From assembly GCA_945948535.1 (NCBI GenBank), contig CAMFBN010000008.1, forward strand, positions 1 to 64,000: 64,000 nt of DNA, in the 5' to 3' direction. Every line of letters starts with the position of its first letter. Within the stretch, counting starts at the first letter, position 1. The notes under the pieces are model-generated. The model was not told the origin of the DNA, made no database searches, and worked only from the letters and a program-made list of their open reading frames with translations. The DNA is from an uncultured Clostridia bacterium. Its GTDB lineage: Bacteria > Bacillota > Clostridia > Oscillospirales > Oscillospiraceae. Positions 55,908 to 64,000 of the stretch are shown in pieces. A program made the position numbers and the translations under genes.

Positions 55908-57639
55908 TCAGATGACCGTTCTGAAAAAGGTTCTGCGCCGCATCCGCCGCTACTGGGGAAGCCTGATAGCCTCCCTGATTCTGGCGACCATCTATGTGGT
56001 TATGACCCTGTATATCCCCATTCTGGTGGGCAATGCCATTGACTGTATCATTGACGCGGGCAGGGTGGACTTTGCCGCCATGGCTGTCCATCTGCGGGGG
56101 GTGCTGATTTGCGCCGCGGTTGCTGCGGTGTCCCAGTGGCTCATGAGCGAGCTGAATAACCGCATGACCTATCAGGTCACCCGGGATATCCGCAACGAGG
56201 CTTTCTGCCACATTCAGAAGCTGCCCCTGAGCTATCTCGATGCTCACCCCCAGGGCGACATTGTCAGCCGGGTCATTGCGGACGTGGACACCTTTGCCGA
56301 CGGCCTGCTCATGGGCTTTACCCAGCTGTTTACCGGCATTATGACCATTCTGGGCACCTTACTCTTCATGTTGCGCATCCATTGGGGCATTGCGCTGGTG
56401 GTTGTCTGCATTACGCCCCTGTCCCTGCTGGTGGCGAACTTCATCGCCACCCGAACCTACTCCATGTTCCGGCTGCAAACCGTCACCCGGGGCGAGCAGA
56501 CGGGCCTGATTGACGAAACCATCGGCAATATCAAGGTAGTCCGCGCTTTCGGCCATGAGGACGCTTCCATGGAGCAGTTTGACGAGATCAACGGACGGCT
56601 GCAAAAGGCGTCTCTGAAAGCCATTTTCTTTTCCTCTCTGGTCAATCCCTGCACCCGGTTTGTCAACTCCGTGGTCTACGCCGGCGTGGGCCTGACAGGC
56701 GCGCTGATTGCCATTGGCGGCGGCATTTCCGTAGGCAATCTGACCAGCTTCCTGAATTACGCCAACCAGTACACCAAGCCCTTCAACGAGATTTCCGGCG
56801 TGGTGACGGAGCTGCAAAACGCGCTGGCCTGTGCCGGGCGGGTGTTTGAGCTGATCGAAGCTCCGGAGCGCAGCCCCGAGCCGAAAAATCCCCAGCGCCC
56901 GGAAGCCGTACAGGGCAGCGTGGAGATTCACAACCTGAAGTTCTCCTATGTCCCCGAAAAGCCCCTGATCGACGACTTTAACCTCAGCGTGAAGCCGGGC
57001 CAGCGCATCGCCATTGTCGGCCCTACCGGCTGCGGAAAGACCACCTTTATCAATCTGCTCATGCGGTTCTACGACCCGGATGGGGGAGAGATTCTGCTGG
57101 ACGGCGTGAATACCCGGAATATGCGCCGGGACGATCTGCGGCACTGTGTGGGCATGGTTTTGCAGGATACCTGGCTCAAGGCGGGCACCATCCGGGAGAA
57201 CATCGCCATGGGCAAGCCCGATGCCACAGAGGAAGAAATCCTCGCCGCAGCAAAGCAGGCTCACGCCCACAGCTTCATCCGCCGTCTGCCCAAGGGCTAC
57301 GACACGGAGATTTCCGAGAACGGCGGCAATCTGTCTCAGGGCCAGAAGCAGCTACTGTGCATTGCCCGGGTGATGCTGTGCCTGCCGCCCATGCTGTTCC
57401 TGGACGAGGCCACCTCCTCCATCGATACCCGGACGGAAATCAAAATTCAGAAGGCCTTTGACACCATGATGCAGGGCCGCACCTCCTTTATTGTTGCCCA
57501 CCGCCTGTCCACCATCCGGGAAGCGGATTTGATTTTAGTCATGAAGGACGGGCACATCGTGGAGCAGGGAAGGCACGAGGAGCTGCTCAAAAAGCAGGGC
57601 TTCTACGCAAAGCTTTATCAAAGCCAGTTCGCCCACTGA
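55900..57639 (+). CDS. ABC exporter half-transporter, TMD-NBD (partner subunit)
   Basis: GPTGCGKTTFINLLMRFYDPDGGEI; LSQGQKQLLCIARVMLCLPPMLFLDEATSSID; start trimmed to ATG 55900. Confidence 0.92.
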   Translation: MNNQMTVLKKVLRRIRRYWGSLIASLILATIYVVMTLYIPILVGNAIDCIIDAGRVDFAAMAVHLRGVLICAAVAAVSQWLMSELNNRMTYQVTRDIRNEAFCHIQKLPLSYLDAHPQGDIVSRVIADVDTFADGLLMGFTQLFTGIMTILGTLLFMLRIHWGIALVVVCITPLSLLVANFIATRTYSMFRLQTVTRGEQTGLIDETIGNIKVVRAFGHEDASMEQFDEINGRLQKASLKAIFFSSLVNPCTRFVNSVVYAGVGLTGALIAIGGGISVGNLTSFLNYANQYTKPFNEISGVVTELQNALACAGRVFELIEAPERSPEPKNPQRPEAVQGSVEIHNLKFSYVPEKPLIDDFNLSVKPGQRIAIVGPTGCGKTTFINLLMRFYDPDGGEILLDGVNTRNMRRDDLRHCVGMVLQDTWLKAGTIRENIAMGKPDATEEEILAAAKQAHAHSFIRRLPKGYDTEISENGGNLSQGQKQLLCIARVMLCLPPMLFLDEATSSIDTRTEIKIQKAFDTMMQGRTSFIVAHRLSTIREADLILVMKDGHIVEQGRHEELLKKQGFYAKLYQSQFAH

Positions 57640-57648
57640 CAGAAAAAA

Positions 57649-57680
57649 CCCACCTTGCGAGTTTGCAAGGTGGGATTCAT
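57649..57680. terminator. Intrinsic terminator (CCCACCTTGC-GAGTTT-GCAAGGTGGG)
   Basis: Perfect 10-bp stem. Confidence 0.75.
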
Positions 57681-57733
57681 TTTGCGGCGAATCGCTGCTA
57701 AATTGTTCTTTCGTGAAGGTTCCGAATAACCAT

Positions 57734-57851
57734 GTCATTGCGAGGAGCGAAGCGACGTGGCAATCCGTATTCCTTTGGTAATGGGTACGTTATCGGAACG
57801 TGAAAAGGGGAACGGATTGCCACGCCAGTGTGCGCACTGGCACGCAATGAC
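57734..57851. repeat. Dispersed palindromic element, copy B (GTCATTGCGAGGAGCGAAGCGACGTGGCAATCCGT...ACGGATTGCC...CGCAATGAC)
   Basis: Terminal and internal inverted repeats; matches copy A at 38341-38483. Confidence 0.85.
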
Positions 57852-57897
57852 ATGCTACTTCGCTAAAATTCTCCTTTTGCCCAGTGCAATTTTCATA

Positions 57898-58968
57898 TTA
57901 CTCCATTCCCAGCGCGTTTTGCAGATACTCGGCATTCAGCTTGAGATTGCACTCCAGAACGCTGGAAGGGTAACCGTACAGGTCTATATTTTTGCTCCAC
58001 ATACTGTGGGGCAGAGTGTCGTTGTCCACCGGGATCGTCAGGGACGCCAGCTGGATGTCTTTGACCATGGGAATCAGCTCCCACAGATAATCCGTGATTT
58101 CCTGACTGGACATATCGGTGATAATCAGAGGCAGAATCTGGGTTGCCAGGTCGTGGAGCTCTAAAAGTCCCATATTCCGGCATTTTTCAATCAAGGAGGA
58201 CACAACGGCGCGCTGACGGACCACCCGCTGCCGGTCGCCGTCAATCTTCCGTATCCGGGCGTAGGCCAGCGCGTCATAGCCCATAAGCGCGTTCTGGCCT
58301 GCTTCAAAGCTTCCGACGTAGCCAACGTGATCGGTCATATATTCCGCTTCTTCTTCTGTCAGCACCACATCCACCCCGTCCATGGCATTGATGATGGCAG
58401 CGAAGGTATCGAAGCTGACTTCAATGGTGTGGTCAATGTGGACGCCGAAATTCTGCTCGATGCATTTTGCCAGCATCTCCATGCCGCCCTCTGAGGAGCG
58501 CTTCCAGGTGCTGCCCAGGGCATAACACACATTGATGCGGTTTCTTCCGCCGCTGTGCCCGGCATAGGCGGGCAGCGGTACGTACAGATCCCGCAGGAAG
58601 GAGACCATGGTCAGAGTGCGGGCCTTCCGGTTGATGGAGCACAGGAGCATGGTGTCAGACAGTTTGTTCTGCTCGTCCTCCCGGTAGTTCTGGCCCACCA
58701 GCATGATATTTGTAATGTTCTGGTCGGAAACGACCTGAGGCCAGGTGTCCTCCGGCGTTGTGGTGGCAGGTACAGTTTCCTCGGTGCCCACAATGGCGTC
58801 CAGCTCCTCCTGAGACAGGGTAGGCACGGTGTGCTCTGCGGCGTTTCCCAGCAGGCTCAGCATATGATTCCAGTACAGGCCACCGGCAATGGCGACGATC
58901 AGCAGCAGCGCCAGCACGGTTCCGACAAGGATCCAAAGCGTTTTTCTTCGATTTCTTTCAGGATTCAT
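57898..58968 (-). CDS. LytR-CpsA-Psr (LCP) family cell-wall glycopolymer transferase
   Basis: TM N-terminus; SDTMLLCSINRKARTLTMVSFLRDLYVPLP; RNRINVCYALG; YARIRKIDGDRQRVVRQR. Confidence 0.9.
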   Translation of the reverse strand: MNPERNRRKTLWILVGTVLALLLIVAIAGGLYWNHMLSLLGNAAEHTVPTLSQEELDAIVGTEETVPATTTPEDTWPQVVSDQNITNIMLVGQNYREDEQNKLSDTMLLCSINRKARTLTMVSFLRDLYVPLPAYAGHSGGRNRINVCYALGSTWKRSSEGGMEMLAKCIEQNFGVHIDHTIEVSFDTFAAIINAMDGVDVVLTEEEAEYMTDHVGYVGSFEAGQNALMGYDALAYARIRKIDGDRQRVVRQRAVVSSLIEKCRNMGLLELHDLATQILPLIITDMSSQEITDYLWELIPMVKDIQLASLTIPVDNDTLPHSMWSKNIDLYGYPSSVLECNLKLNAEYLQNALGME

Positions 58969-59078
58969 GAGAATCTCCTCCTAAACTACAGTCTATCCGC
59001 TCCAACCCAAAAAGTCTGCCCAAGAACGTCAGAGCAGGAAAAACGGGCAGCGACTGCTGCCCGCCTAAGGGGAGAAGC

Positions 59079-59459
59079 TTACTTTTCCACGATTTCCAGA
59101 ATTTCCATGGGGCAGGCCTTGGCACAGATGCCGCAGGCAATGCACTTGGAAGCGGTGTCCTTTATGACCATGACCTTCATGGGGCAGGCCTCGACACACT
59201 TGCCGCAGCCGACGCACTTCTTCTTGTTGATCATGTACACGCCGGTCTTGGGGTTCTGGGTGATGGCCTCATGCTCACAGGTGCGGGAGCACTTGCCGCA
59301 CTGGATGCAGGTGTTGGGCTTTGCACCGGTGCCCTTGGCGACGATCTGGATGCAGGACAGAGTCACGTCAGCCTGCTTGTAGAAGGCCTCAGAGCAGGCA
59401 TTCATGCACTGCAGACAGGCCATACACTCCGCGTCTTTTTTAACAGCCAGCTTTTTCAT
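59079..59459 (-). CDS. Polyferredoxin-type 4Fe-4S binding protein (126 aa)
   Basis: Four CxxCxxC...C motifs: CMACLQCMNAC, CIQCGKCSRTC, CVGCGKCVEAC, CIACGICAKAC. Confidence 0.9.
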   Translation of the reverse strand: MKKLAVKKDAECMACLQCMNACSEAFYKQADVTLSCIQIVAKGTGAKPNTCIQCGKCSRTCEHEAITQNPKTGVYMINKKKCVGCGKCVEACPMKVMVIKDTASKCIACGICAKACPMEILEIVEK

Positions 59460-59655
59460 AAAAGGATTCTCCTTTATTCTAGTTTTTGACAGTTTTTATT
59501 ATACATTGCGCGGACAGAAAATGCAATGGGGAATTTATATTTTTGTATCGAATACATAGCCAAAAATCGGGTTTCAGATATGGAGAGATTTACCAGTCTA
59601 AAGGATAATCAGGTGGTAATACTATCGTTGAAACCAAAACTTTGGAGGGAAAGAA

Positions 59656-59958
59656 ATGAAATCATTCGCGTCACTGTTTATGAGTTTTGTCCTTACCGCC
59701 GCAATGCTGACCGGCTGCGGCTGCACCAATCGGAATGCCGGTATGACCACGCCGACCACGATGCTGCCCACGACGGAGATGACGACCGAGCCTACCACGG
59801 CGCCCACCCATGCGTCCACCGAACCGACCACCACCCATGAAACCGATGAAACCATCAATCACGGCAATGGCCCGCTGGTGGAGGACACCACAGGCACCAC
59901 GGAGAACGCCACGGAACCCACCGCTCAGAACCGTTCCCGGAACATGCCGATCAAGTGA
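59656..59958 (+). CDS. Small Thr/Pro-rich putative lipoprotein
   Basis: Signal peptide with lipobox LTGC; TTPTTMLPTTEMTTEPTTAPTHASTEPTTTHET. Confidence 0.7.
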   Translation: MKSFASLFMSFVLTAAMLTGCGCTNRNAGMTTPTTMLPTTEMTTEPTTAPTHASTEPTTTHETDETINHGNGPLVEDTTGTTENATEPTAQNRSRNMPIK

Positions 59959-59961
59959 AAA

Positions 59962-59987
59962 AAGCTCAGGGCGCAAGCCCTGAGCTT
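59962..59987. terminator. Bidirectional terminator between convergent genes (AAGCTCAGGGC-GCAA-GCCCTGAGCTT)
   Basis: Perfect 11-bp stem with GCAA loop. Confidence 0.85.
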
Positions 59988-59989
59988 CC

Positions 59990-60235
59990 TTACATAAATT
60001 CTTCCCAGCCAAAAGTGATGCTGCCGTCCTCCCGCTGAATGCAGGGGATGCCGATGCCGCCCTCCTGCCGGACGGAGTCAAACAGGGGACTGCTGTCCCT
60101 GAGCTTGAGAAACGCTTTCAAATTCGCGGTTTTCTCGGCAAAATCCAGAAATTCATATTCCACTCCGGCCCGGTTCAGCGCCTCACAGCATTTCACCGTA
60201 TCCGGGCAAATCTTCATTCCGTACACTTTAAGCAT
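59990..60235 (-). CDS. Glutaredoxin-like protein
   Basis: MLKVYGMKICPDTVKCCEALNRAGVEYEFLDF thioredoxin-fold N-terminus; GIPCIQ cis-Pro motif. Confidence 0.8.
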   Translation of the reverse strand: MLKVYGMKICPDTVKCCEALNRAGVEYEFLDFAEKTANLKAFLKLRDSSPLFDSVRQEGGIGIPCIQREDGSITFGWEEFM

Positions 60236-60716
60236 GATTATGTCCTCCCAGTTTTTTTACGCGGCGCTTTCCGGTGCGTTCCTGAACCTTCAGACACAGA
60301 ATCCGTGTCCGGTCCGCCACCGCGGGATTGTAGGCAAAATTCTCAGAATGGTACTGCGCCATAATGCGGTCCAGCGCGTGCAGCTTTTCGCCCGGATCCG
60401 TCACCTCGCTGACGACGCCCCAGCCCATGACGCTTTCATAGTTCATGGTGCAGCTGTGGCCGGCCTCGTCCAGCACCAGACCGTTGGTGCACTCCATTTC
60501 AAAACCGACCTGATTGTTTTGCGCCAGCAGACCGTATTTCGTTCCGTCCGCTGCGCCGTGAACATAAAGCGTCATGCCGTCCGGCTCCATTCCAAAGTTG
60601 ACAGGCAGCAGGTAGGGGGCTGGCTGGGCGGCAATGGCCAGATGCAGCACCTCGCACCTTGACATGATCTCCACAATTTCCGAAGGGTCCGTAACGGCCC
60701 GATCATTTCTTCTCAT
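60228..60716 (-). CDS. Pyridoxamine 5'-phosphate oxidase family (NimA-like flavin-binding) protein
   Basis: CEVLHLAIAAQPAPYLLPVNFGMEPDGMTLYVHGAADGTKYGLLAQNNQVGFEME. Confidence 0.85.
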   Translation of the reverse strand: MRRNDRAVTDPSEIVEIMSRCEVLHLAIAAQPAPYLLPVNFGMEPDGMTLYVHGAADGTKYGLLAQNNQVGFEMECTNGLVLDEAGHSCTMNYESVMGWGVVSEVTDPGEKLHALDRIMAQYHSENFAYNPAVADRTRILCLKVQERTGKRRVKKLGGHNHA

Positions 60717-60725
60717 GGCAATCCC

Positions 60726-61604
60726 TCACAAAATCGTAATATAACGCAAAAGATTGCGCCTCATCCGCTCCACGCACAGCTGCGCCTGCTGGAGGTAGTC
60801 GCTCCCGTCGGATTCCGCCTGCTGCGAGGCCCGCAGGATCGAGCCGCCGCCGCAGACAATGGCCCCGTGGCCGAGTTTGTCGAAGGCCAGGGCGCAGTTT
60901 TTGGCATTGGCGCCCACCGCGCTGAAGCCGTCCACAAGCAGGAACAGGCGCTGGTATTTTGACCGGAGGGCGCGCAGGCTGTCCGGGGCGTTGGCGGCGC
61001 TCATGATGCCCACAGGGGAGTAACCGCATTTCCCGCTTAACCCTTCGGCACAGCGGTTTACGAGATCGGCGGCGGCAATGTGTACCAGACGCCCGCCGGC
61101 CAGCAGATCCTGTAATTCCGGCGCGGAGCGGTTGGCAGTCCGAATCGCCACAAAAATATCCTTTTTCGCAGTTTTGCAGCTGTTCAGAAAGGGTTTCACA
61201 CAGTCGGTGCCCAGATAGCTTAAGAGAATCAGACTGTCGCAGGGGAAAGGGGAGTGATCGGCAAAAACCACTTCAGCAGTCCGTTCGGCAGCGCGAACGC
61301 CCAGAATCTCCGGTGCGTCCAGTGTGACATAATACCCCAGTTTTTTCGCGTACGAAAGAATGGAGGCAAGCTGAACCAATCCCTCCGGGCCCAGCAGGGC
61401 AAAGCTGGAGAAGCTGACCCGGGCAGCCGGGACGGTGCCCTTCAGCGCTTCCAGCAGTTCCCGGCAGACACGCCCGTAGGCCTCGGCCTCTGAAGAAGCG
61501 CCCGACAGAATATGCGCCGGCAGCTCGGAAACGGATGCTGCCAGTTCCAGCATGACAGGGCATTTGGTTTTCCGGATTTTCTCCTGCAATACGTCAATGG
61601 ACAT
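60726..61604 (-). CDS. Orotidine-5'-phosphate decarboxylase (PyrF group 2)-like protein with altered active site
   Basis: SFSSFALLGPEGLVQLASILSYAKKLGYYVTLDAPEILG aligns with the PyrF AFFEALGPEGL..YAKELGxxVILDAKRGDIG block; SYLGTDCVKPFL; RTANRSAPELQDL. Confidence 0.7.
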   Translation of the reverse strand: MSIDVLQEKIRKTKCPVMLELAASVSELPAHILSGASSEAEAYGRVCRELLEALKGTVPAARVSFSSFALLGPEGLVQLASILSYAKKLGYYVTLDAPEILGVRAAERTAEVVFADHSPFPCDSLILLSYLGTDCVKPFLNSCKTAKKDIFVAIRTANRSAPELQDLLAGGRLVHIAAADLVNRCAEGLSGKCGYSPVGIMSAANAPDSLRALRSKYQRLFLLVDGFSAVGANAKNCALAFDKLGHGAIVCGGGSILRASQQAESDGSDYLQQAQLCVERMRRNLLRYITIL

Positions 61605-61725
61605 ACGATCGCCTCCCGCGTCTTTTTTTCATTGTATCACAAAAAATGCTGGATGAAAAGGAAAAATACACCCGGAAGGGAACGATTGTAATGTGGGCAT
61701 ACTAAGACCGGAAGGAGGGATTGCT

Positions 61726-61908
61726 ATGACCGTAAAAGGATGGGCAGTGACAGCGGGAATCGGCGCGGCAGCCGGTGCCGTGGCGGTGCTGATGATGCCC
61801 AGAACCAACCCCACCCGACGTCTTGCGGCGAAGGCTGCCAACAAGATGGAGGATGTGGCATGGAAGGTGTCCGATACCATTTCCAGCAAGCTGGATGACC
61901 TGAGCTGA
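61726..61908 (+). CDS. Small YtxH-like membrane protein
   Basis: MTVKGWAVTAGIGAAAGAVAVLMMPRTNPTRRLAAKAANKMEDVAWKVSDTISSKLDD; good RBS GGAGGG. Confidence 0.65.
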   Translation: MTVKGWAVTAGIGAAAGAVAVLMMPRTNPTRRLAAKAANKMEDVAWKVSDTISSKLDDLS

Positions 61909-61984
61909 GAAAGCCGGCGGGGGCGGATGGGCCCCCGGTACATTTTGCGGAATCCCTTGGGTTTCCTGTAGTCTTCCTCTCCGG

Positions 61985-63850
61985 TCACGGGCGGTGCTTT
62001 TCCAATTCCTTCAAAAAAGCGGTGCCGTAGCGCTGGGCCTTGACCCGGCCTATGCCGGATACGGTGAGAAATTCGTCCATGGTTTTCGGATGCTTTTTCG
62101 CCATGTCCTCCAACGTGGCGTTGGAAAATATGACGAAAGCGGGTACCTTTTCTTCCTCCGCAAGACACTTTCGCAGGGCTTTCAGGTCGGCTAGCAGCTT
62201 CGAGTCGGCGATCACCGTGCCGGACTGGGGGAAGCGCTCCCGCAGCGCTGTTTCTTCCATGGTGACGGTGACGGCCCGTCCCCGGAACAGAATCTCTGCC
62301 GACGCCGGGGTCGGTTCCAGAATCTCACCATTGCCGCAGTCCAAGTACCCCTGCTCCACCAGCTGGGCGATGATTTCCCGCAGCTCCTCCCGGGAATACG
62401 CGTTCATCAGCCCGTAGGTGCTTAAACCGTCCAGTTTGTTTTCCAGCAGGCGCTTATCCTTACTGCCCCGGAGCACCCGCACGGTCATGGTCACGGTGCT
62501 GTTGTGGCCCAGTGCGGTGGCAATCCGCCGGACGCAGGAGAGCACCATCTGTGCTTCCTTGGTGATATCCTTTGTTCCCAACGTGCCGGGGGTTCCCAGC
62601 AGAGCCGGAGGCTTTTCTTTTTTTGGCGGGGCACAGTTTCCGCAGTTGCCGCATTTCGGGGTATTGTACTGACCGAAATAGCTTAAAATGTACTGCCGCA
62701 GACAGCCCGGGGTCTGGCAGTAGTCCACCATGGCCCACAGCCGTTTCATATCCTGCTGCTTCAGCAGCGCCCGGTCCTCCTCAGGCAGTTCGCTTTCCTC
62801 ATAGGATTTCTCAATGAGAAATTTGGCGGTGACAATATCCCGCTTTCCAAACAGGAGAATGCACTCGGCAGGCTCGCCGTCCCGGCCTGCACGTCCGGCC
62901 TCCTGATAGTAGCTTTCCATGCTTTGCGGCATATTGTAGTGGATGACGTAGGACACGTTGGATTTGTCGATGCCCATGCCGAAGGCGTTGGTTGCTACCA
63001 TGACAGTTTTTCGGTCGTAGAGAAAATCCTCCTGATTTTTCCTGCGCAGCTCGTCAGGCAGCCCCGCGTGATACCGGGCGGCGGCGAAGTGCTTGTCCAG
63101 CAGAAAGGAACAGACGGAATCCACTTCCTTCCGGGTAGAGCAGTAGACAATGCCGCTTTTGTCCTTGCGCAGGGCAAGCAAAGTCAGCAGCGTTCCCCGT
63201 TTGCTGTCGGGGGTGCGGACCTCGAAGCGCAGGTTTGGCCGGTCAAAGCCCGTGACCTTTACCAGCGGATTTTGGAGGTTCAGACATTTCTGAATGTCCC
63301 GGCGGACGGTGGGAGTCGCGGTGGCGGTGTAAGCCGACACCACCGGCCTTTGGGGCAGTGCCTGCAAGAATTCGGGGATTTTCAGGTAGCTGGGCCGGAA
63401 ATCCTGCCCCCACTGGCTGATGCAGTGAGCCTCGTCCACGGCCACCAGCGAAATGGGCACCTCCCGGGCCATGGCGAGAAATCCCTCGCCCAGCAGCCGC
63501 TCCGGGGCAGCATAGAGGATTTTGTAGCGGCCCTGCCGCAGATTACGAAGAACAAGGCTCTGCTGCTCCAAACTCAGAGAGCTGTTGAGGTAGGCGGCGG
63601 GGACCCCGACACTTTTCAGGGCCAGCACCTGATCCTGCATGAGGCTGATCAGGGGAGAGATCACCAGCGTGATGCCCGGCAGCAGCAGGGCGGGAATCTG
63701 ATAGCACAGGCTCTTTCCACCGCCGGTGGGCATAACGCCCAAAACGTCCCGCCCGGAAAGCACAGCATCGATCAGCTCTTCCTGTGCCCCCCGGAACTGG
63801 GTGTAGCCAAAATAGCGGCTGAGCACCTCCAGCTTTTTATCCACCGCCAA
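61985..63850 (-). CDS. recQ: ATP-dependent DNA helicase RecQ (with HRDC domain)
   Basis: GVMPTGGGKSLCYQIPALL; VDEAHCISQWGQDFRPSYL; YYQEAGRAGRDGEPAECILLFG; C-terminal HRDC-like segment. Confidence 0.95.
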   Translation of the reverse strand: MAVDKKLEVLSRYFGYTQFRGAQEELIDAVLSGRDVLGVMPTGGGKSLCYQIPALLLPGITLVISPLISLMQDQVLALKSVGVPAAYLNSSLSLEQQSLVLRNLRQGRYKILYAAPERLLGEGFLAMAREVPISLVAVDEAHCISQWGQDFRPSYLKIPEFLQALPQRPVVSAYTATATPTVRRDIQKCLNLQNPLVKVTGFDRPNLRFEVRTPDSKRGTLLTLLALRKDKSGIVYCSTRKEVDSVCSFLLDKHFAAARYHAGLPDELRRKNQEDFLYDRKTVMVATNAFGMGIDKSNVSYVIHYNMPQSMESYYQEAGRAGRDGEPAECILLFGKRDIVTAKFLIEKSYEESELPEEDRALLKQQDMKRLWAMVDYCQTPGCLRQYILSYFGQYNTPKCGNCGNCAPPKKEKPPALLGTPGTLGTKDITKEAQMVLSCVRRIATALGHNSTVTMTVRVLRGSKDKRLLENKLDGLSTYGLMNAYSREELREIIAQLVEQGYLDCGNGEILEPTPASAEILFRGRAVTVTMEETALRERFPQSGTVIADSKLLADLKALRKCLAEEEKVPAFVIFSNATLEDMAKKHPKTMDEFLTVSGIGRVKAQRYGTAFLKELEKHRP

Positions 63851-64000
63851 CGCCTCCTTTCGTGGACTTTATGATATCACAAATTGGCGCAAGCCGCAAG
63901 AGGAAGGAGACCGGCTTCGCTTGAGGTCAGGGAGCGCTTGCCCGTCACCGCCGCGTTGGGCGTATTGCTTCACCATAGATGACGTTCAGGGTTCAGACGG

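Noticed and set aside
1-64000. CRISPR arrays, rRNA or tRNA genes, IS transposases, prophage genes
   Set aside because: No evenly spaced direct repeats, no tRNA cloverleaf/CCA-type patterns or rRNA blocks, and no transposase, integrase or phage structural motifs noticed in the translations; only short non-coding palindromic elements.

Overview
64 kb of a chromosome that looks like a gut Clostridia/Oscillospiraceae-type Firmicute (inferred only from gene content and repeat style). About half the window (≈0.3–32.4 kb) is one very large, almost entirely co-directional surface-polysaccharide locus of ~30 genes. It starts with a seven-gene module that matches, function for function, the Staphylococcus aureus CapD/M/N/L/E/F/G set (predicted D-FucNAc / L-FucNAc). 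A polymerase-like and flippase-like gene (Wzy/Wzx) and a LicD gene follow. A terminator plus promoter at ~17.2 kb begins a second unit with its own Wzm/Wzt ABC exporter (Wzt has a C-terminal glycan-binding-type domain), a polysaccharide deacetylase and many tandem GT2/GT4 glycosyltransferases. The remainder is mostly housekeeping: prfB, secG, a PHP phosphoesterase, pepD, DUF1846, phosphoglucomutase, thyA, folA, yqeG, an M24 peptidase, efp, a CD1247-like protein, signal peptidase I, spmA/spmB, an LCP protein, a polyferredoxin and recQ. Accessory items of interest are: (i) a BlaI/BlaR1-like pair whose M56 protease is fused to a D,D-carboxypeptidase (S11)-like domain lacking the expected catalytic residues, with two dyad operators and an adjacent heterodimeric ABC exporter; (ii) an OMP-decarboxylase-like protein whose catalytic DxKxxD motif is lost, in a mini-operon with a flavin/PNPOx protein and a glutaredoxin; (iii) a sortase-type (NPKTGD) surface protein with a structured leader; (iv) several palindromic MITE/REP-like repeats, including a nested pair and a four-hairpin array. 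No CRISPR array, rRNA or tRNA was recognised. All family calls come from reading the translations; no database search was run.
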